From NCBI GenBank assembly GCA_045660565.1, contig JAZRDX010000057.1, positions 1 to 31,533 on the forward strand: a stretch of DNA of 31,533 bases, given 5' to 3'. Positions 16,168 to 22,499 of this stretch are shown one piece after another. The position numbers were made by a program, and so were the translations under genes. Origin of the DNA: SIG673 sp045660565. Lineage in GTDB: Bacteria > Bacillota > Clostridia > Oscillospirales > CAG-272. The notes under the pieces are model-generated. The model saw nothing but the letters and a program-made list of their open reading frames with translations, was not told the origin of the DNA and did no database searches. Position 1 is the stretch's first letter. Each line of letters opens with the position of its first letter.

Positions 16168-17001
16168 TTAAACTAAAAAACCAAGAAAATCTTTAAGATA
16201 AATGTTAAGAAGAATTATTCCCGCACCAAATGCCAGCATAAGCAGAAGAAGCAGTAAATCGACGGGCTTATAGTGAAGCTGCGTCATACGGGTTCTTCCC
16301 TTATCTCCTCTGTAGCAGCGGCACTCCATAGCGGTAGCAAGCTCTCCCGCGCGTCTAAACGACGAAGCAAAAAGAGGGATAAGAACGGGAAGCAGCGCCT
16401 TTGCGCGCTTTACAAGTCCGCCCGAATTAAAATCCGCGCCTCTCGCCTTTTGCGCGTTCATTATCTTATCGGTCTCCTCGATAAGCGTAGGGATAAAGCG
16501 AAGCGCTATTGTCATCATCATTGAAAACTCGTGAACCGGCACGCGTATTACCTTAAGCGGCGCAAGAAGCCGCTCAAGTCCGTCGGTAAGCGCGATAGGA
16601 GACGTGGTATAGGTAAGAAGCACGGAGCTTCCCGTAAGAATGCAGGCAATACGCAGTATCATAAGAACTGCAAACGAAATGCCTTCCTTGTATATCCGTA
16701 TAAACTTATATTCAAACAGCGGCTCGCCGACGCCCTTTGTCCAGAAGATATTGAAGAACGCGGTAAACAGCATTATAAATACAAGCGGCTTTAAGGCTTT
16801 TAATATAATGCTCGGCTTAATGCCGCTGATAATAACGAGAACAACGGTAAAAACAAGTGCCAGCGCGTAAGAAAGCGCCGACTTCGCCATAAAAACAAAA
16901 ACTATGTAAAGAAGCGATAAAATAATCTTCATTCTCGGATCGGCTTTATGAAGCGGAGAGACGCCCGGAAAAAACTGACCAAGAGTTATATCCTTAAGCA
17001 T
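16168..17001 (-). CDS. ecfT: ECF transporter transmembrane coupling protein EcfT
   Basis: The membrane scaffold of group II energy-coupling factor importers. It passes ATP-driven motion from EcfA1/EcfA2 to exchangeable vitamin-binding S components. The 277-residue protein starts with the typical IxLGQFFPGVSPLHKADPRMKI, which is followed by several hydrophobic helices. The cytosolic coupling part has the two Arg motifs that dock on the ATPases: QKARGADF (184-191) and AMECRCYRG (224-232). A final pair of helices ends the chain. Its ATG overlaps the end of ecfA2 by eight bases. No S component is encoded nearby, as expected for the shared module. Confidence 0.95.
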   Translation of the reverse strand: MLKDITLGQFFPGVSPLHKADPRMKIILSLLYIVFVFMAKSALSYALALVFTVVLVIISGIKPSIILKALKPLVFIMLFTAFFNIFWTKGVGEPLFEYKFIRIYKEGISFAVLMILRIACILTGSSVLLTYTTSPIALTDGLERLLAPLKVIRVPVHEFSMMMTIALRFIPTLIEETDKIMNAQKARGADFNSGGLVKRAKALLPVLIPLFASSFRRAGELATAMECRCYRGDKGRTRMTQLHYKPVDLLLLLLMLAFGAGIILLNIYLKDFLGFLV

Positions 17002-17887
17002 TTTCTTTTCCTCCGTTTACACTGCCGTTAGCGCCATCATTCAAAAGGCGAAGGACCTCGTCAAGCGCGTCGTCAACGGTATATATACCGTCTCTTACGT
17101 CTATCCCCTTTTCACGGAGAAGCCGCATAAAGCGCGAAATTTTCGGAACGCCAAGTCCGCACTCGGTAAGCTCCTTTTCGTGCTTAAAGACCTCGGCGCA
17201 GTCTCCTGTGAGCATAATCTCACCCTTTTTAAGCACGGTAAGTCTGTCGCAGTATACGGCGACGTCCTCCATGCTGTGGCTTACAATTATAACCGTGTTT
17301 CCTCTTGTTTTCTGATAGCTTCTTATGCCGCCGAAAACCTCTTCTCTGCCTATCGGATCAAGTCCCGCGGCAGGCTCGTCAAGTATAAGCACCTCGGGCT
17401 CCATAGCCATTACTCCGGCAAGAGCAACGCGGCGCTTCTGTCCGCCCGAAAGCTCAAACGGCGACTTGCAGAGCATCTCGTCGGTCAGTCCGACAAACTC
17501 CGCGGCGCTTCTTACTCTGCGCTTTATTTCGTCCTCGGGAAGTCCCATATTTTTAGGACCGAAGGCAATATCCTTCTCGCAGGTTTCTTCGAAAAGCTGG
17601 TATTCGGGATACTGAAAAACAATTCCCGCTTTAAATCTGACGTCGCGTATCTTTTTCGGCTCGTCCCATATATTTTTCCCGAAAAGCAAAACCTCACCGC
17701 CGTCCTCGGGCTTAAGCAGACCGTTCATCATCTGAACGAGGGTTGATTTTCCGCTTCCGGTATGACCGATAAGCCCGTTAACCTTACCCGCCTCGAAAAG
17801 AGCGGTAACGTTTTTCAGCGCGGTATGCTCAAACGGTGTTTTTTTACTGTACGTATAAGTTATGTTTTTAAGTTCAAGCGCGTTCAA
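16994..17887 (-). CDS. ecfA2: ECF transporter ATPase EcfA2
   Basis: The second ATP-binding subunit of the energy-coupling factor, pairing with EcfA1. The 297-residue ABC ATPase has Walker A GHTGSGKST (41-49), the Q-loop FQYPEYQLFEET, signature LSGGQKRR (146-153), Walker B VLILDEP with Asp170-Glu171, and H-loop VSHSMED. The LILDEPAAGLDPIGRE segment is characteristic of EcfA2. The start is TTG at 17887; the frame is closed upstream and no ATG is in a suitable place. The ribosome binding site is weak (GAAAGTGG), which is unusual in this window. It overlaps ecfT by eight bases at its 3' end. Confidence 0.95.
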   Translation of the reverse strand: MNALELKNITYTYSKKTPFEHTALKNVTALFEAGKVNGLIGHTGSGKSTLVQMMNGLLKPEDGGEVLLFGKNIWDEPKKIRDVRFKAGIVFQYPEYQLFEETCEKDIAFGPKNMGLPEDEIKRRVRSAAEFVGLTDEMLCKSPFELSGGQKRRVALAGVMAMEPEVLILDEPAAGLDPIGREEVFGGIRSYQKTRGNTVIIVSHSMEDVAVYCDRLTVLKKGEIMLTGDCAEVFKHEKELTECGLGVPKISRFMRLLREKGIDVRDGIYTVDDALDEVLRLLNDGANGSVNGGKENA

Positions 17888-17981
17888 TTTTCTATGCCAC
17901 TTTCTCTTTCGTATTTATGTTTATCAGCTTAAACTGCTGTAATCTTCGGGATTTACAAATTTTACGTATAAACCCCTGACA

Positions 17982-18860
17982 CTACTTTTTCTTTATCAGT
18001 CTTACAAGCGCCTCGGCGCATTTTTCCTCGTCAAGCTCGGAGTAATCAATATCTATTCCTCTGTAGCTGAGCTCGTAGAAAAGCTCGGTTACCTGAGGCA
18101 CGTCAAGTCCTACCGTGCGAAGCTCCTGTACCCTTGAGAAAACCTCTTTCGGGGTGCCGTCAAGGAATATTTTTCCGTCGTTTATAACCACCACGCGGTC
18201 GGCTCTTACCGCCTCGTCCATATTGTGGGTTATGTGAATAACGGTTATCCCCTTTTCGCGGTTAAGATACTCTATGGTATCCATAACGTCCTTTCGACCG
18301 CCGGGATCAAGCATAGCGGTAGACTCGTCAAAGATTATACATTCGGGAAGCATGGCTATAATGCCCGCGATAGCAACCCTCTGCTTCTGTCCGCCCGAAA
18401 GCTGGTGGGGGGAGTGCTTTTTGTACTCCGACATCTTTACCGTCTCCAGCGCCTCGTCAACTCTTTTTCTTATCTCCGTCGGCTCTACACCTAGGTTTTC
18501 GGGACCGAACGCGACGTCCTCCTCGACAACGGTTGCTACAAGCTGGTTATCGGGATTTTGGAACACCATTCCTACTCTCCTGCGAATACCGTAAAGCTCG
18601 TCCTCGGTAAGCGTTTCGGCGGTTATATCGGTTCCGTCAATATATATCCTTCCCTCGGTGGGATTAAGAACCAGATTAATAAGCTTTGCAAGGGTTGATT
18701 TTCCGCTTCCGTTATGACCGAGAAGCGCAACGAAGGAGCCTTTTTCTATTTCAAGACTCACGTCCTTAAGTACGGGGGGGAGATGCTCTCCCTCCTCGTC
18801 GCCGTCGTAAGAAAACCACACGTTTTCTATTTTTATAAACGGAGCTTTATTTTCTGACAT
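17982..18860 (-). CDS. ecfA1: ECF transporter ATPase EcfA1
   Basis: The first ATP-binding subunit of the energy-coupling factor. The 292-residue ABC ATPase has Walker A GHNGSGKST (48-56), Q-loop FQNPDNQLVAT, signature LSGGQKQR (154-161) and Walker B CIIFDES. The EcfA1-typical FDESTAMLDPGGRKDV and switch His in HITHNMDEA follow. A C-terminal domain (about 230-292) is present as usual. I chose ATG at 18860, which has GGAG nine bases upstream. An in-frame TTG at 18875 overlaps that site and is unlikely. It is 94 bases upstream of ecfA2 in the same operon. Confidence 0.95.
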   Translation of the reverse strand: MSENKAPFIKIENVWFSYDGDEEGEHLPPVLKDVSLEIEKGSFVALLGHNGSGKSTLAKLINLVLNPTEGRIYIDGTDITAETLTEDELYGIRRRVGMVFQNPDNQLVATVVEEDVAFGPENLGVEPTEIRKRVDEALETVKMSEYKKHSPHQLSGGQKQRVAIAGIIAMLPECIIFDESTAMLDPGGRKDVMDTIEYLNREKGITVIHITHNMDEAVRADRVVVINDGKIFLDGTPKEVFSRVQELRTVGLDVPQVTELFYELSYRGIDIDYSELDEEKCAEALVRLIKKK

Positions 18861-18947
18861 TTCAGTTTTCTCCAAATTTTTAAGAATTATTCTTTGCTAC
18901 CGTAAAATCCTACGTTTATACCGATTCGCGCTTAAACTTTTAAAGCA

Positions 18948-19823
18948 CTAATCCGCCGTCCACCTTACCGACGAGCCGCAGGGCAGTATTCCACCCGTCT
19001 CGGTTACGTAAAGCCCAAGCTCTCCCGACTCGGTTTTGCCGCCCTTACGCGAAAGCGAGCAGTTAAGCATATACTGAACGGTTGCGGGAGAAAGTCCGGT
19101 GGTATAGGAGTTTATGAGGAAGAACAGGGGCTTGTCGCTAAGCACCTTGACGGTAAGGTCTATAAGGTCGCTTATACAGTCCTCCAGCTTCCACACCTCG
19201 CCGTTCGGTCCGCGTCCGTATGACGGGGGATCCATAATAACGGCGTCGTACCTATTTCCGCGGCGTATCTCTCTTTCGCAGAATTTGCGGCAGTCGTCCA
19301 CGATATATCTTACGGGAGCGTCAGCCATTCCGTTAATGAGCATATTCTGCTTTGCCTGCGCGACCATTCCCTTCGACGCGTCAACGTGGCAAACCTCGGC
19401 TCCGGCGGCAGCCGCCGCAACAGTTGCTCCGCCCGTATAGGCAAACAGATTAAGCACCTTGATTTTTCTGCCCGAATTTTTTATAAGGTTATAGAACCAT
19501 TTCCAGTTTGCCGCCTGCTCGGGGAAAAGTCCCGTATGCTTAAAGCCCGTAGGCTTTATGATAAATTCAAGGTTTTTTCTTTCTTCAATAGGAAAGCCAA
19601 TTCTCCACTCAGCGGGTAAATTACTTTCCGACCAGCTTCCGCCACCCGATTTCGAGCGCGAATAAACGGCGTCCGCGCGTTTCCACGACGGATGCTTTTT
19701 CATTCCCTTCCATATTACCTGAGGATCAGGTCTTACGAGGATATATTTTCCCCAACGCTCAAGCTTTTCCCCGTCGGAGGTATCAAGAAGCTCGTAATCC
19801 TTCCAGCTGTTTTCTGCCCACAT
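18948..19823 (-). CDS. Class I SAM-dependent (rRNA) methyltransferase
   Basis: A 291-residue methyltransferase of the group annotated as class I rRNA methyltransferases, related to the RlmI/RlmK type. The central Rossmann domain shows the SAM-binding motif VLNLFAYTGGATVAAAAAGA (123-142) and the acidic VDASKGMVAQAKQN. The catalytic DPPSYGRG (198-205) and FFLINSYTTGLSP follow. The N-terminal ~85 residues are rich in Trp and basic residues and may bind RNA. The PUA domain of RlmI is not evident. The precise RNA target cannot be decided. The ATG has TTAGGA just upstream. It lies between ruvB and ecfA1 on the same strand. Confidence 0.88.
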   Translation of the reverse strand: MWAENSWKDYELLDTSDGEKLERWGKYILVRPDPQVIWKGMKKHPSWKRADAVYSRSKSGGGSWSESNLPAEWRIGFPIEERKNLEFIIKPTGFKHTGLFPEQAANWKWFYNLIKNSGRKIKVLNLFAYTGGATVAAAAAGAEVCHVDASKGMVAQAKQNMLINGMADAPVRYIVDDCRKFCEREIRRGNRYDAVIMDPPSYGRGPNGEVWKLEDCISDLIDLTVKVLSDKPLFFLINSYTTGLSPATVQYMLNCSLSRKGGKTESGELGLYVTETGGILPCGSSVRWTAD

Positions 19824-19929
19824 TGTCCTAATTTCCTTTTTAACTGTTTAATTTCTTTAACGGCAACAAGCTCACAAACGTTAAAAACTTGTTTCTGCGA
19901 TAAAACCGTTCTCGAAGGCTTTGCTTTTA

Positions 19930-21018
19930 TCAGTTTGCGTTTCCGCCCTCGTCAAAAAGTCCAAGCTGCCCTTCGATAGCCCTTTTCTGCTTATTTACCA
20001 TAGGAATACCGAGATGCTCGTACGCAAGTCTGGTTACGCATCTTCCCCTCGGCGTGCGGCTGAGAAATCCTATCTGCATAAGGTATGGCTCGTATACGTC
20101 CTCAAGAGTTATAGGCTCCTCACCTACCGTAGCGGCAAGCGTATCAAGCCCGACCGGACCTCCGTCGTAGAACTTAATAATGGTTTCAAGCATTCTGCGG
20201 TCAATATTATCAAGACCTAGCTCATCTATTTCAAGCTTACCGAGTGCGTAGTCGGCAATCTCTCTGTCAATTATACCGTCGCCCTTTACCTGCGCAAAAT
20301 CGCGTACTCTCTTTAAAAGACGGTTAGCTATACGCGGCGTTCCTCTTGAACGCGAGGCGATCTCTCTTGCACCCTCGTCGCTTATCTCTATTTCAAGAAG
20401 CTTTGCCGAGCGTTTAACTATAAGCGCAAGCTCCTCCGTGGTGTAAAGCTCAAGCTTAAGAACAACCCCGAAGCGATCGCGCAGCGGTGTAGAAAGCTGA
20501 CCTGCGCGAGTGGTTGCACCTATAAGCGTAAACTTATTAAGGGGGAGACGGATACTTCTCGCAGACGGACCTTTTCCGATTATAATGTCAAGGGAAAAGT
20601 CCTCCATAGCGGGGTATAAAATCTCCTCAATAGAACGCTGAAGCCTATGTATCTCGTCGATAAAAAGAATGTCGTTCTCTCCAAGGTTGGTAAGAAGCGC
20701 GGCAAGGTCTCCCTGCTTTTCTATCGCGGGACCTGAGGTTACTCTGATGTTAACTCCCATCTCGTTTGCGATAATTGAGGAGAGCGTGGTTTTACCGAGT
20801 CCGGGAGGACCGTAAAGCAGCACGTGGTCGAGAACCTCTCCTCTTTTTTTCGCCGCGTCAATGTAAATTTTAAGGTTTTCCTTAGCCTTTTTCTGACCGA
20901 CGTATTCTTCAAGTGTTTTAGGACGGAGCGAAACCTCCGTTTCACTGTCCTCTCCTGAATAGGACGAGCTGACTATACGGCTCTCAAAGTCGTATTCCTG
21001 TTCGTTATCCATATCCAT
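19930..21018 (-). CDS. ruvB: Holliday junction branch migration helicase RuvB
   Basis: The hexameric AAA+ motor that drives branch migration of Holliday junctions with RuvA. The 362-residue protein has Walker A GPPGLGKTT (70-78) and Walker B LFIDEIHRL (Asp121-Glu122). Sensor 1 lies in LIGATTRAGQLSTPLRDRFG, the RuvB signature, and the arginine finger follows shortly after. The C-terminal winged helix carries VGLDTLAATVGE and EPYLMQIGFLSRTPRGR. The N-terminal ~25 residues are an acidic extension, common in Clostridia. GGAG lies ten bases before the ATG. It follows ruvA by 73 bases. Confidence 0.98.
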   Translation of the reverse strand: MDMDNEQEYDFESRIVSSSYSGEDSETEVSLRPKTLEEYVGQKKAKENLKIYIDAAKKRGEVLDHVLLYGPPGLGKTTLSSIIANEMGVNIRVTSGPAIEKQGDLAALLTNLGENDILFIDEIHRLQRSIEEILYPAMEDFSLDIIIGKGPSARSIRLPLNKFTLIGATTRAGQLSTPLRDRFGVVLKLELYTTEELALIVKRSAKLLEIEISDEGAREIASRSRGTPRIANRLLKRVRDFAQVKGDGIIDREIADYALGKLEIDELGLDNIDRRMLETIIKFYDGGPVGLDTLAATVGEEPITLEDVYEPYLMQIGFLSRTPRGRCVTRLAYEHLGIPMVNKQKRAIEGQLGLFDEGGNAN

Positions 21019-21091
21019 AGTGTTTAATCTCCATTCTGATAAAATACGGACGCCCTTCGGCGCTTACAAATAGGTATATATCTATCGGCGC

Positions 21092-21703
21092 TTAATACGC
21101 TTTTTTCAGCGCCTCTCTGATTATTTCTTCTACGCTGAGCTTAGTGCAGTCGATCGTACGTAAAAAGCCCTCTGCCTCGGCTCTGGTAAATCCGAGAGCG
21201 GTAAGCGCTGTCCTCGCCTCGGTAAGCTTGTTACCCTTAGGAAGCTTTTCCGCGGATGTGTCGATCTCGCCGCCGTCAAGCCCTGCCGAAACGTCAACCT
21301 CCTTGGCTATTTTATCCTTAAGCTCAAGTATGATACGCGCGGCTATTTTCGGACCTACTCCCGGCGCCTTGATAGCTTTTACGTCCCCAACCGAAACGGC
21401 ATAAGCAAATTTTTCGGGAGTTACCGCTCCGAGTATACCGAGCGCCGTTCTCGCGCCTACGCCCGAAACCGAAATAAGAAGCTTAAAGGTGGAAAGCTCT
21501 TCCCTGTCAAAAAATCCGAAAAGCTCCATCGCGTCCTCTCTTACCGAAAGGTAGGTAAAAACCTTTACCTGCTTTCCGTTATACGCGGAAAGCTTCTGCT
21601 CCGTTCTTGCGCTTACCGAGCAGGCATATCCTACCCCCGCACATTCAATAACTGCGTTTCCCGGTTCAAGCACCGTTAAAATACCGTTTAGATAATAGTA
21701 CAT
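21092..21703 (-). CDS. ruvA: Holliday junction DNA-binding protein RuvA
   Basis: Binds the four-way junction as a tetramer and loads RuvB. The 203-residue protein has an N-terminal OB-fold (MYYYLNGILTVLEPGNAVIE). The middle domain has two helix-hairpin-helix motifs (ISVSGVGARTALGIL and IKAPGVGPKIAARIILELK). An acidic linker and the C-terminal RuvB-contact domain follow (LTEARTALTALGFTRAEAEGFL). Length is normal. GGAG lies a few bases before the ATG. The order ruvC-ruvA-ruvB is the standard one. Confidence 0.98.
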   Translation of the reverse strand: MYYYLNGILTVLEPGNAVIECAGVGYACSVSARTEQKLSAYNGKQVKVFTYLSVREDAMELFGFFDREELSTFKLLISVSGVGARTALGILGAVTPEKFAYAVSVGDVKAIKAPGVGPKIAARIILELKDKIAKEVDVSAGLDGGEIDTSAEKLPKGNKLTEARTALTALGFTRAEAEGFLRTIDCTKLSVEEIIREALKKAY

Positions 21704-21819
21704 TCAGTTCTCCGTTCCGTCGGAGCCGACTAAACCCCGACTGTAAATTCAAATAACGTTTGAAACCTCGCGTGCCAGACGCGGCGAAACGTGTCTACGT
21801 TTTCCTTATCCTTTCGAGA

Positions 21820-22320
21820 CTACCTTTTGTTAAAATATCCCCTTAGCGCCGAGCTTCCCGTGTTACCGTGGCATATCGCTATCGCCAGCGCGTCGGCGGC
21901 ATCGTCGGGCTTTGGCGGAGCCTTAAGACCGAGAAGCGTCGTGGTCATCATAATAACCTGTTTTTTCTCGGCACGTCCGTAGCCTACCACCGCCTGCTTA
22001 ACCTGTAAGGGGGTGTATTCAAAAACCTCTATTTTAAACTGCTTTGCAACGAGAAGAATGACTCCTCTTGCCTCTGCGACGGGAATCGCCGTCGTATGGT
22101 TAGAGTTAAAGAACAGCTCCTCGATAGCCATAGCCTCGGGCTTATACTTACGAACAAGCTCGCACATCTGATCGTAAATCATCTGAAGCCTGTCCTCTAT
22201 CGGGATTTTGGCGGGTGTCGTTATAACACCGTAGTCGATAACGGTAAAACGCGAGAGCACCGAGTCAACTATTCCGTATCCAACTATCGCATATCCGGGG
22301 TCAATTCCGAGTATTCTCAA
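21820..22320 (-). CDS. ruvC: Holliday junction resolvase RuvC (TTG start)
   Basis: The endonuclease that cuts Holliday junctions. With the chosen start the protein is 166 residues and opens with the family-standard MRILGIDPG. The four acidic metal ligands are Asp7, Glu67, Asp140 and Asp143, the last two in PDDAADALAIAICH. I chose TTG at 22318-22320 for three reasons. AAGGAG lies about 11 bases upstream, the resulting N-terminus matches RuvC exactly, and the promoter at 22367-22395 places the transcript start at about 22360. That start is inside the in-frame ATG at 22362, which therefore cannot be translated from this promoter and has no ribosome binding site. Confidence 0.95.
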   Translation of the reverse strand: MRILGIDPGYAIVGYGIVDSVLSRFTVIDYGVITTPAKIPIEDRLQMIYDQMCELVRKYKPEAMAIEELFFNSNHTTAIPVAEARGVILLVAKQFKIEVFEYTPLQVKQAVVGYGRAEKKQVIMMTTTLLGLKAPPKPDDAADALAIAICHGNTGSSALRGYFNKR

Positions 22321-22366
22321 AGTTCTTACCGCTCCTTCCGTCTTTTTCGCAAAGCAATACATCTTA

Positions 22367-22395
22367 ATTATATCACATAATTAAACTGTTGTCAA
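22367..22395 (-). promoter_or_regulatory. Consensus sigma-A promoter of the ruvC operon
   Basis: On the minus strand the -35 box TTGACA (22390-22395), a 17-base spacer and the -10 box TATAAT (22367-22372) match the consensus perfectly. The predicted +1 is near 22360. It probably drives ruvC, ruvA, ruvB, the methyltransferase, ecfA1-ecfA2-ecfT, truA and cvpA. Confidence 0.88.
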
Positions 22396-22426
22396 GTTTT
22401 TATATATATAAGTTTTATAAGAGATT

Positions 22427-22457
22427 TTGTTATTAATTAGCAAAATTAACATATACT
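22427..22457 (+). promoter_or_regulatory. Possible promoter for the ligase cassette
   Basis: A weak candidate: TTGTTA (22427-22432) with either CATATA at 17 bases or TATACT (22452-22457) at 19 bases. The spacer contains the inverted repeat TTAATT / AATTAA, which might be an operator. Nothing better is visible in the divergent region before 22500. Confidence 0.3.
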
Positions 22458-22499
22458 TTGGGAGGAAAGTATTTTTATAGATAAGGAGCAATGCAAAAA

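Noticed and set aside
17180..17746. Plus-strand open frame of 188 codons opposite ecfA2.
   Set aside because: It is the antisense shadow of a clear ABC ATPase.
22389..22420. TTGTCA with TTATAA as a plus-strand promoter for the ligase cassette.
   Set aside because: The spacing is 20 bases, too long. The TTGTCA is simply the reverse side of the ruvC -35 region.
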